This document shows positions 16,957-23,990 of a DNA stretch of 64,000 nucleotides, in pieces. Positions within the stretch are counted from its first letter, which is position 1. Each line of letters starts with the position of its first letter. The translations under genes and the position numbers were made by a program. Source of the stretch: Streptomyces sp. ATexAB-D23 (GTDB lineage Bacteria; Actinomycetota; Actinomycetes; Streptomycetales; Streptomycetaceae); assembly GCF_000373645.1 (NCBI RefSeq), contig NZ_KB892010.1:94954-158953 (forward strand), written 5' to 3'. The notes below the pieces were generated by a model, which saw nothing but the letters and a program-made list of their open reading frames with translations, did no database searches and was not told where the DNA came from.

Positions 16957-17756
16957 GCGACCGGCGCGGCTCCCGGGTCTGGAAGGTCCAAGGCCCCGGA
17001 GGAGCGGTTGCCGTGAAGGCCAACAACCCCGCCGGTGACAACGCCCACGAGAAGGCCGCGGAGATGGCACAGGAGGACGACCACCTTCTTCGCCTCACGG
17101 CCGCCGGCGTCATCAGCCCCGACTACCGGGCGGGCGCCGGGACGTGGGAGGGCGGCCGGTGGCTGGCCGTCAACTGGATCGACGGCGCACCCCTGTGGCG
17201 AGCCCTTGCCCTCGCTCGGGGGCCCGAAGGAGACCGCGCTGCGGTCCGCCCCTGGCTCGCGGGCATCGCCCGCGGCTGGACACAGCACCTCGCCCGGATG
17301 CACACCGCTGGATGGGCTCACGCCGACGTCCAGCCCACCAACACCCTCGTCACGAACGACGGCCAGGCGGCGGTCATCGACTACGCCCTCGCGTGCGGCC
17401 CCGGCGACCGCCGACGCATCCCGTACCGGGGAGCCCTCACCCACACCACCGCCCCCGAGATCGCCACCGCGATCCTCTCCGCTCCCGCCGACACCCACAT
17501 CCAGGCACACCCGGCCGCCGACATCTGGAGCCTGGGCGCCTCCCTGTTCTGGTGCTGGACCGGCCACCGCCCCGTCTCCTACGACAACGACCTCGACCGG
17601 CTGGAGAAGCTGGCCGCCATCGCCAAAGGCACCACCACCGCGCTGCGCGACGTCCGGCCCTGGCCCTTCCCCGCGTTCGAGGACACCATCACCGCATGCC
17701 TGGCCCCCGACCCCGCCGACCGGCCCACCGCGAAGGAACTGACCACCGCATGGTGA
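16872..17756 (+). CDS. Atypical protein kinase / phosphotransferase-like protein
   Basis: 294-residue protein with a kinase fold. A probable ATP lysine is K49 in 'AVAVKAN'; the catalytic loop is H150-A-D152-V-Q-P-T-N157, closer to aminoglycoside phosphotransferases (HxDxxxxN) than to canonical HRD kinases; the metal-binding DFG is replaced by D170-Y-A. An 'APEIATA' and 'DIWSLGASLFWCWTG' stretch is nevertheless typical of Ser/Thr kinase C-lobes. No transmembrane segment. It may phosphorylate a small molecule, peptide or protein. The start overlaps the DUF6875-like gene by 85 bp and its stop overlaps the GNAT gene. Confidence 0.75.
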   Translation: MGQGPPPPTEAVALLTGHTGDPTAIQLLSDRRGSRVWKVQGPGGAVAVKANNPAGDNAHEKAAEMAQEDDHLLRLTAAGVISPDYRAGAGTWEGGRWLAVNWIDGAPLWRALALARGPEGDRAAVRPWLAGIARGWTQHLARMHTAGWAHADVQPTNTLVTNDGQAAVIDYALACGPGDRRRIPYRGALTHTTAPEIATAILSAPADTHIQAHPAADIWSLGASLFWCWTGHRPVSYDNDLDRLEKLAAIAKGTTTALRDVRPWPFPAFEDTITACLAPDPADRPTAKELTTAW

Positions 17757-18259
17757 CGCTGCGCGCCCTGCGCACCGACGACGCACGCACCCTCACCCGC
17801 GTCTACAGGGGTGCCTCCATCCGGCACACCACCGGCAAACCCCTCACGCTCGACCAGGCCCACGAGAAGATCCGCACCGCCCTCGCCCGAGCCGCCGAAA
17901 CCCCGCGCGCACAGTGGAGCTGGGGCATCCTCACCGCACACGAGATGATCGGCCTGATCTCCCTGCGGCGACGAACCTCCGCCATGGGCACCATCAGCTA
18001 CATCCTCCGCGAAGACACCTGGGGCCACGGCTACGCCACCCAGGCCGCGCAGCAGGTCGTCTCCGTAGCCTTCGCCACCGCCGGCCTCAACCGGCTGGAG
18101 GCCGCGCACCACCCCGACAACCCCGCTTCCGGCCGCGTCCTGGCCAAAGCCGGGTTCACCCGCATCGGCACATCCGACCGGCACACCGACAACGGAACCG
18201 TCCCCTACGAGCTGTACGCCTTGGAGCCACACCCGATCCGCTGCCCCTGCGGTGGCTAG
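17750..18259 (+). CDS. GNAT family N-acetyltransferase (RimJ/RimL-like)
   Basis: 169-residue acetyltransferase of the RimJ/RimL type: 'LRALRTDDARTLTRVYRG' N-terminus, acyl-CoA loop in 'LREDTWGHGYATQAAQQVV' and 'NPASGRVLAKAGFTRIG', the family signature for N-terminal or small-molecule acetylation. It begins 7 bp inside the kinase-like gene, the last of the four-gene operon. The substrate is unknown; together with the kinase-like protein it suggests covalent tailoring or inactivation of some molecule (inference). Confidence 0.85.
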   Translation: MVTLRALRTDDARTLTRVYRGASIRHTTGKPLTLDQAHEKIRTALARAAETPRAQWSWGILTAHEMIGLISLRRRTSAMGTISYILREDTWGHGYATQAAQQVVSVAFATAGLNRLEAAHHPDNPASGRVLAKAGFTRIGTSDRHTDNGTVPYELYALEPHPIRCPCGG

Positions 18260-18273
18260 TGCCGCTTCACGCA

Positions 18274-18879
18274 CTAGAAGCTGTCGTACGTGGGTCGTCC
18301 CGCTGGGCGGTAGACGCCGACGATCGTGCCGCCCTTCGTCGCCTTGATGCTGACCGGCTCCAGCGCGGTGGGGATCGCGCCGTCGGCGAAGAGCCGCTTG
18401 CCGGAGCCGACGATCACGGGGTGGATGGTCAGCCGGTACTCGTCCACGAGGCCGTGCCGGATGAGGGTCTGGGCGAGGTCCCCGCTGCCGACGACGCTGA
18501 TGCTGCCGCCGTCGGACGCCTTGAGGGCGCGTACGGCGTCGACGGTGTCACCCTCCAGGAGCGTGGAGTTCTGCCACTCGACGGAGGCCAGGGTCCGGGA
18601 GGCGACGTACTTGTGCATGCTGTTCATCCGGTCGGTGAACGGGTCGTCCGGGTCTGCGCTCGGCCAGTACGAGGCGAAGATGTCGTACGTCTTGCGGCCG
18701 AGCAGCATGGCCTCGGTGTCCTCGTACCAGCCGGCGATGGCCTCGCCGACCTCTTCGTCGGAGGCGTGTACCTGCCAGCCGCCGCACTCGAAGCCGTTTT
18801 CGCGGTCCTCGTCGGTGCCGCCGGGTGCCTGCATGACGCCGTCGAGGGTCAGGAACGTGGAAACGATGATCTGGCGCAT
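18274..18879 (-). CDS. Dihydrofolate reductase family protein (RibD C-terminal type)
   Basis: 201-residue NADPH-dependent reductase-fold protein. Begins 'MRQIIVSTFLTLDGVMQAPGG', typical of the DHFR/RibD-C group; other marks are 'AMLLGRKTYDIFASYWP' and 'ISVVGSGDLAQTLIRHGLVDEY'. Members are not true folate reductases and usually have unknown substrates. Convergent with the GNAT gene across only 14 bp, and followed on the same strand by an exported deacetylase gene; no operon link is evident because the deacetylase lies upstream with its own leader. Confidence 0.87.
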   Translation of the reverse strand: MRQIIVSTFLTLDGVMQAPGGTDEDRENGFECGGWQVHASDEEVGEAIAGWYEDTEAMLLGRKTYDIFASYWPSADPDDPFTDRMNSMHKYVASRTLASVEWQNSTLLEGDTVDAVRALKASDGGSISVVGSGDLAQTLIRHGLVDEYRLTIHPVIVGSGKRLFADGAIPTALEPVSIKATKGGTIVGVYRPAGRPTYDSF

Positions 18880-18952
18880 GGTGCGCTCCCTTCGTCAAAA
18901 GGTAGACGGCGGGAGCGCCGGAAACTCATCGGTGACGGTGTCCTCGCGCGGT

Positions 18953-19747
18953 CTACCGCACGGGGAAGCCGAAGGAGTACCCCTGCTCGCGCAGCCAGGG
19001 CAGAACCTGGCCCAGCGCGGCGAGGGTCTGGGAGCGTTCCCCGCCCGCGTCGTGGAAGAGGACGGTCGGTCCGTTGGAGATCTCGCTCTTGACGGTGGCG
19101 ACGATGGCGTCGACGCCGGGGTGCTCGAAGTCCTTGGTGTCGACGTTCCAGCCGAGCGGGCGCATGCCGTGCGAGGCGGCGAGCTTGCGGCTGAACGGGG
19201 TGAACGCGCCGCCGGGGGCGCGGTAGTACTGCGGCCGGACGCCGCCCGAGGCCTTGGTGATCATCCGCTCGGCGTCCAGGATCTCCTTGGTCTGGTACGC
19301 CTCGGACTTCTTGTCCATGGTCACGTCGTGCGAGACGGTGTGGTTGCAGAGGCGGTGCCCGGCCGCCACGACGTCCTTGACCAGGTTCGGGTAGGCCTGG
19401 GCCTGCGTGCCCACCATGCAGAACGTGGCCTTGACCCCCTTGTCCTTGAGCAGTTGCAGTACCTGGGGCGTCCAGGTGGGGTCCGGTCCGTCGTCGATGG
19501 TGATGTTGACGCCCTTGGCGCCCTGGTCCGAGGCGTGGGCGATGTCCTCCGCGACCTTCTCGGTCGCGGGCCGGTCGTCGTCGTGGTGGTGGGAGGCGGA
19601 CGGCGACGATATGGGTGCCGACGACTGCTTTCCGTCGGCGGTGCCGGCCTGCGCGGTCCATACGGAGGTGGCCGCGGCCAGCGCCGTGACCCCGAGGGCC
19701 GCCGCGAGAAGCCGGCTGTGCCAAGCCCGTCCCTTGTGCTTCGCCAT
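18953..19747 (-). CDS. Secreted polysaccharide deacetylase (NodB domain)
   Basis: 264-residue carbohydrate esterase family 4 enzyme, predicted to remove acetyl groups from peptidoglycan, chitin or xylan outside the cell. It has an N-terminal signal sequence (basic start, 'LLAAALGVTALAAATSVWTAQA'), a His/Asp-rich linker, then the NodB domain: 'ITIDDGPDPTW' (catalytic Asp pair), 'NHTVSHD' (metal-binding HxxxH), 'RAPGGAF', and 'VLFHDAGG' as the final motif. The ATG at 19747 has an AAGGGG site; longer upstream frame is not supported. Confidence 0.9.
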   Translation of the reverse strand: MAKHKGRAWHSRLLAAALGVTALAAATSVWTAQAGTADGKQSSAPISSPSASHHHDDDRPATEKVAEDIAHASDQGAKGVNITIDDGPDPTWTPQVLQLLKDKGVKATFCMVGTQAQAYPNLVKDVVAAGHRLCNHTVSHDVTMDKKSEAYQTKEILDAERMITKASGGVRPQYYRAPGGAFTPFSRKLAASHGMRPLGWNVDTKDFEHPGVDAIVATVKSEISNGPTVLFHDAGGERSQTLAALGQVLPWLREQGYSFGFPVR

Positions 19748-19958
19748 GTCCGCCCGCCCCTTTTTACTTCGCCGCCGCTGCCGGTCCCGTGCCTGCCCTG
19801 CCTTGCCCCCACGAGGACATACGAATGCGGCCCGGAGGATGCCTCTGTTACGGATCGCGGACAAATCTGCGGGAGACCGGCGACAAACGCGGCCGGAACC
19901 GGGCTGCGCGGGGGGCTGCGGGTGCCGGTCGGACGACCCGGAGCAGGCCGGCGCCGAG

Positions 19959-20084
19959 ATGTGGGCGACCGAGCGGGAGACCCGGGAGCAGATCACCGAC
20001 CGCTACCGCCGCGTCCGGGCGCACACGGACGCGACGATCGCGGCCCTCACCTTCGACGCCCCCGGCCGGGGGCGTCGAAGGTGA
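19959..20084 (+). pseudogene. DinB/DUF664-type gene fragment
   Basis: About 42 codons reading 'MWATERETREQITDRYRRV' and 'HTDATIAALTFDAPGR' match the N-terminal-to-central part of Streptomyces DinB/DUF664 (mycothiol-dependent) proteins, which then normally continue with a 'VPWWP'-type region. Here the frame runs into a perfect palindrome and stops at 20084. No other part of the gene is found nearby. It is a relic, flanked by an unannotatable ~210-bp stretch (19748-19958) that holds the deacetylase promoter region. Confidence 0.55.
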
Positions 20085-20086
20085 GG
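20045..20086. repeat. 42-bp perfect palindrome
   Basis: Left arm CCTCACCTTCGACGCCCCCG plus G and right arm its exact complement (CGGGGGCGTCGAAGGTGAGG preceded by C), no spacer. The left arm is coding sequence of the DinB-like fragment, so the right arm is an inverted duplication of it. It could act as a terminator and marks the break of the gene. Confidence 0.8.
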
Positions 20087-20208
20087 TGGGGCGGTGGGGT
20101 CAGCGCGTCCGTACGCGTACGGCTTCGGAGTGGCTGGGCTCAGCGACGGCAATAGGGCCAGAATCGCCAGCCACTCGGTCGCACCCTCTGCCATATATCG
20201 TGGGTGTC

Positions 20209-20592
20209 ATGAACAGCGGGCGGTACTCGATCGAGATCGAGCCGGAGGTGCGGTTGTGGCTGGAGAGCATTCCCGCTCAGCACTACAAGCAGGCCGAACG
20301 AGTCGCTGACCTGCTCGCCGAGCAGCCGACCACCCTGGACGAACCGCACTCCCGTCACCTGGGCGGCAAGCTCCGCGAGCTGCGTTTCCGTCTCGGTGAC
20401 GCCCACCAGCGCATCACGTACTGGCTGGCACCCGACCGGCGCGTCGTACTGCTTACTGTGTTCCGCAAGACCAAGATGCGCGAGAAGGCCGAAGTGGACC
20501 GTGCCCATGCCGCTCAGCGGCTGTGCGAAGCCGAACATCAGGCAGCAGTCGAGCACGACCGGTACAGCCGCGACCTCAGGGAGAACCGATGA
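20209..20592 (+). CDS. higB: HigB-like toxin (RelE/ParE superfamily)
   Basis: 127-residue probable type II toxin. RelE/Gp49-type features: 'EVRLWLESIPAQHYKQAERVADLL', cut here, then 'HLGGKLRELRF', 'HQRITYWL' and 'VVLLTVFRKTKMREKAEVDRA', the usual HigB C-terminal pattern. Such toxins cleave ribosome-associated mRNA. The toxin precedes its antitoxin (HigBA order) and overlaps it by ATGA. The ATG at 20209 is only ~10 bases after a TATATC -10-like element and has no clear ribosome-binding site, so the message may be leaderless. The symbol is by family only. Confidence 0.83.
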   Translation: MNSGRYSIEIEPEVRLWLESIPAQHYKQAERVADLLAEQPTTLDEPHSRHLGGKLRELRFRLGDAHQRITYWLAPDRRVVLLTVFRKTKMREKAEVDRAHAAQRLCEAEHQAAVEHDRYSRDLRENR

Positions 20593-20927
20593 ACCACAGC
20601 GAATGGAGGACCCGCCGCCACCGCCGGATGACCGGCGAACACCTCGACGCCGACGCTGAGTACGACCGCGTCTATGAGGAAGCAGGCCTGGCCATGACAC
20701 TGGGCAAGGCCGTCTACAACCGGCGCAAGCAACTTGGTCTGAGCGAGGCCGACCTGGCCGAACGTATGCACACCACCATCGACGAGATCGAAGGCATCGA
20801 GACCGCCACCGAACTGCCGCCCATCGCCGTCATCATGCGCTTGGCGCGAGCCCTGGACCTCACCGTCGACATGCACCTCGCGCCCGGGGACGAGCCCACC
20901 GTCACCATCGTCACCCGGGCCGCCTGA
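20589..20927 (+). CDS. higA: HigA-like antitoxin (XRE HTH)
   Basis: 112-residue XRE helix-turn-helix protein: N-terminal basic segment, 'EAGLAMTLGKAVYNRRKQLGLSEADLAERMH' region (shortened here) with the HTH at about residues 45-90, and 'IMRLARALDLTVDMHLAPG' typical of HigA antitoxins. It should neutralise the upstream HigB-like toxin and repress the pair. Translationally coupled to the toxin through ATGA at 20589-20592. Confidence 0.83.
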   Translation: MNHSEWRTRRHRRMTGEHLDADAEYDRVYEEAGLAMTLGKAVYNRRKQLGLSEADLAERMHTTIDEIEGIETATELPPIAVIMRLARALDLTVDMHLAPGDEPTVTIVTRAA

Positions 20928-20933
20928 ACACGG

Positions 20934-21077
20934 ATGGGGCTCATGCATGACGCCCCCACAGCACTCGCCCGCGAGCTGGGCCGACTCGTCCACGGCCGGC
21001 GCACCGAACTCGGGCTGTCCCAGGCTGAGCCGGCCCAGCGGTGTGGGATGAAACAACCGCAGATCTCCCGCTTCGAA
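20934..21077 (+). pseudogene. Truncated XRE-type regulator
   Basis: About 48 codons encode the first part of a helix-turn-helix regulator ('ALARELGRLVHGRRTELGLS', 'RCGMKQPQISRFE'). At 21078 the reading stops resembling any HTH protein, because the sequence becomes the complement of a MerR gene lying on the other strand. The recognition helix ends at the break; the protein would be non-functional. Confidence 0.65.
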
Positions 21078-21368
21078 CAGGACGCGTATCTGGACGGCCA
21101 GGGCGTCCGCGTGCGCCGCGGCGACCTCGGGGAGCGGGAGTTCCCGATCGGCCACCTTGCGGATGGTCGGCAGATCGATCCCCAGTTCCCGCAGGGTCCG
21201 CACGAGTTCGAGGCGCGCGACGGCGTCGATGGTGTAGCGGCGGTATCCGGCCGGGGTGCGGTCGGCCGGCGTCACGATGCCGCGATCGGAGTAGAACCGA
21301 ATGGTCTTGACACTGAGTCCGGTCCGCCGGGCGATTTCCCCGATCGAGTAGAGCGCGCTGCCGTCCAT
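21078..21368 (-). pseudogene. Truncated MerR family regulator
   Basis: 97 codons: 'YSIGEIARRTGLSVKTIRFY', 'VTPADRTPAGYRRYTIDAVARL' (abridged), and the start of the dimerisation helix up to 'AVQIRVL'. The effector domain is missing: beyond 21078 the frame runs antisense through the XRE fragment and antitoxin gene. The DNA-binding domain is intact, so a dominant short product is possible, but the gene is broken compared with usual MerR length. Confidence 0.68.
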
Positions 21369-21469
21369 GGACCCAGCTTCGCGTCTCCCGCTACGGGAGA
21401 CTCAAGGCGGTGCGGGCGAGGGGCCGGCCGAGGTGTCGGGGCCGGCTGAGGTGTCGGGACCGGCCAGTC

Positions 21470-23152
21470 CTAAATGGGCCAGTCGTTCCACCACTTCATG
21501 AGCGCTTCCCTGTCCTTGCTTTTGGCCGTGATCACGAAGTACTCGTCGTGTGAGTCGACGTAATAGTCATTCGTGAATGTCCAGGTGATCGTGGAGGTCT
21601 TCCATACGTTCGCGTGGGTGAATACTTCGCCGATGTTCGTTCCCTCTTTATTCTGCACCGGGCCACGGTACGGGAAATCGTTCACGTCCAGGAGTGGGAG
21701 CTTGCTCGGGTCGGCCTTCTGCTCGCCGCGCGCTCCGTCATCCTCGACTTCCTTCTCCTCGCTTTCGAGAAACGACTGGTATTCGTCTGAACCCCAGGTG
21801 AAGGAGGCGACAGTCACGGCGATCTGGTTGGCTTGGAACTCGGAGATCACCGTGCCCGGACCGTACCTGGGTTTGCACGAGAGCGTGGCATTTGCCCCGT
21901 CGATCTGGTAGAGGGATTTCGCGCTCTCGCAATCCCTCAGCCCTTGGTCCACGCGCTCCTTGAGATTCATTTCGTCCTCCTTCGTGCCAGGAGGTTCTGT
22001 CGATGAATCCGTTGGTGACTCTTCCGGGGGCTCTCCCGGGGAATCGGAAGCGGTCGCTCCTGCGCTCGGTCTGCTGTCCGAGGCGCGGTTCCCTTCGTCG
22101 TTGTCGCTGTTGCCGTTCCAGGGGGCGATCCAGACGGTGAGCGCTGCGATTCCTGCGGCGGCAATTACCGTAGAACCTACGGCGATCTTTTTTCTCGAAT
22201 TCCTGGCGGCAGGTTCTGGCGGAGGTGGAACTGTGAAATTACCCGCCGGAATGGGTGAGGGGGGCGGTGTCGATACCGAAACCTCGGTGAACTGTCCGGG
22301 CAGCCACCCGGCCTCGGGCAGCACCTCGGTCAGGCCGAGTCGGGTGCCCACCTCCCGGCACGCGGCAACCACCTCGGTGGCTGTGGGGCGGTCAGCGGGG
22401 TTCATTGCCAAACAGCGGCCGATCAGGGGCCGCAGCGGCTCCGGGCAAGCGGTGAGATCCGGTGCGTCATCCTGAAGATAAGGGATGGCGGCGAATAATT
22501 CTTTCTCGAAGGGATGGAGCCCTGTCGTGGCGACATGGACAGTCAATCCCAGGGAAAACACGTCAGCTGCCGACGTGGTCGGCGCATTGCCCTTGATTTG
22601 TTCGGGAGCCATGAAGGCCGGAGTGCCGATGCGGGTATTGGCGCCCGTCAGGGAATCCGAGTCGAGAGCCCGCGCGATACCGAAGTCGATCACGGACAAG
22701 CAGGTTTGCGTCAGGACGATGTTGCCGGGCTTGAGGTCACGATGGATGACGCGGGCGGTGTGGATGGTTTCCAGGGCGCTCGCAACGCCGGCCGCCACCC
22801 CCAGGCATGTTCTGAGTGGGAGTATCCCGTGATTGGAAATAGCCTGCGCCAGAGATACGCCCGGAACGTATTCTGTTGCCAGCCAGGGCATAGGGCCTTC
22901 GGTGTTACTGTCCAACACGTTTGCGATATAACGCCCCCGCACACGTCGAGCGGCCCGAACCTCTTGTTCGAACCGCTGTCGAAATCGTGGGTCCATCGCA
23001 AGATCCGGACGCACTGTCTTGATGGCGACCGGTTGCCCGCCGCGCGTGGTCGACAGGTATACGGCCCCCATTCCCCCCGTTCCCAGGCGGCCCTGGAGCA
23101 CGTACCCCGAGATAGCGCCCGGGTCCCCTTGATCCAGCGGATGCACCACCAT
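21470..23152 (-). CDS. Ser/Thr protein kinase with extracytoplasmic domain
   Basis: 560-residue PknB-type kinase. Kinase domain residues ~17-285: G-T-G-G-M-G loop at 24-29, ATP lysine K45, H137-R-D139 catalytic loop 'HRDLKPGN', D156-F-G, 'MAPEQI'. A Pro-rich linker leads to one transmembrane helix near 355-375 (after 'RNSRKK'), then a Ser/Glu-rich stalk and a ~150-residue outer domain with 'DCESAKSLYQIDG' and 'WTFTNDYYVDSHDEYFVI', not one I recognise (no PASTA). Start ATG 23152 has GGGAGGGA. Codon 219 is TTA (22496-22498), implying bldA-dependent translation. It stands alone. Confidence 0.92.
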   Translation of the reverse strand: MVVHPLDQGDPGAISGYVLQGRLGTGGMGAVYLSTTRGGQPVAIKTVRPDLAMDPRFRQRFEQEVRAARRVRGRYIANVLDSNTEGPMPWLATEYVPGVSLAQAISNHGILPLRTCLGVAAGVASALETIHTARVIHRDLKPGNIVLTQTCLSVIDFGIARALDSDSLTGANTRIGTPAFMAPEQIKGNAPTTSAADVFSLGLTVHVATTGLHPFEKELFAAIPYLQDDAPDLTACPEPLRPLIGRCLAMNPADRPTATEVVAACREVGTRLGLTEVLPEAGWLPGQFTEVSVSTPPPSPIPAGNFTVPPPPEPAARNSRKKIAVGSTVIAAAGIAALTVWIAPWNGNSDNDEGNRASDSRPSAGATASDSPGEPPEESPTDSSTEPPGTKEDEMNLKERVDQGLRDCESAKSLYQIDGANATLSCKPRYGPGTVISEFQANQIAVTVASFTWGSDEYQSFLESEEKEVEDDGARGEQKADPSKLPLLDVNDFPYRGPVQNKEGTNIGEVFTHANVWKTSTITWTFTNDYYVDSHDEYFVITAKSKDREALMKWWNDWPI

Positions 23153-23422
23153 GAAAATCCCTCCCCGATCTTGACATGGCTGGACGCGCCATCGTATCCA
23201 ACGTTTCGTTTTCGCGAGGCGCCTTCTCATCATGGGGCCGCGGAATCCGGGAATACGTGGGTGCGTTGAGATGCAGGATCACCCGAAATGCTCACGCGGG
23301 TGGTTGACGCGCGACACTCGCGCTGCGACTGGATCGACCGTTGTCGGAAGTCCGGTTCCGCATCGACATCGCGGGCACACCGGACATGTGCGGATCGTCT
23401 CGGCAGTGAACGGGCCTGGCGC

Positions 23423-23812
23423 TCACCGATCCGTCGGAGACAGACAGAACTCGTTGCCTTCCGGATCGGCCAGCACGATGTTGTCCGTGTGCCGGGCCCG
23501 GACAGTCGCGCCGAGAGCGGTCAGGCGTCGGATCTCCGCCTCCGGGTCCGTGGCGAGCAGGTCGAGGTGTACGCGGTTCTTCACCGTCCTGGTCTCCGTC
23601 ACGAGCTGGAACCACAGACGGGGTCCTCCGTCGGCCGGCTCCACCAGCACGGTGGGGTCGTCCTCGGTGCTGGTGATGCCTTCGGAGCGCAGGCGGGCCA
23701 GTTCCGCGTCGTCGTAGGGCGCGACGGCGTAACCGTCCAGGGCCGCCGCCCAGAAGCGGGCCGTGGCCGCGGGCCGAGCGCTGTCGAAGACGATGTCGTG
23801 GAGTCGCGCCAT
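23423..23812 (-). CDS. VOC (glyoxalase-like) family protein
   Basis: 129-residue protein of the vicinal oxygen chelate superfamily, single domain of the 'Glyoxalase_6' type: 'LHDIVFDSARPAATARFWAAAL' opening (abridged), 'RLWFQLVTETRTVKNRVHLDL', and 'VLADPEGNEFCL' ending. Members bind metals and small molecules or act as resistance proteins; no specific reaction can be assigned. It is monocistronic; 270 bp of unassigned sequence separate it from the kinase gene. Confidence 0.88.
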   Translation of the reverse strand: MARLHDIVFDSARPAATARFWAAALDGYAVAPYDDAELARLRSEGITSTEDDPTVLVEPADGGPRLWFQLVTETRTVKNRVHLDLLATDPEAEIRRLTALGATVRARHTDNIVLADPEGNEFCLSPTDR

Positions 23813-23990
23813 GCGGCCATGGTGCCCCGCGCGCGGGGGCGTTGTCGCACGGATTCCCCAGCACGGCGGAACACCGCGGAGCGCGGCGGATGCGCGCGCC
23901 CGGGGTGTACCCGGCCTACCAACGGGCCTGGTTTCGGGGGCCCTTGTGCCTGGTGGTGGTCAGGGTGACATCGTGGTTGTCAGGGTGCCG

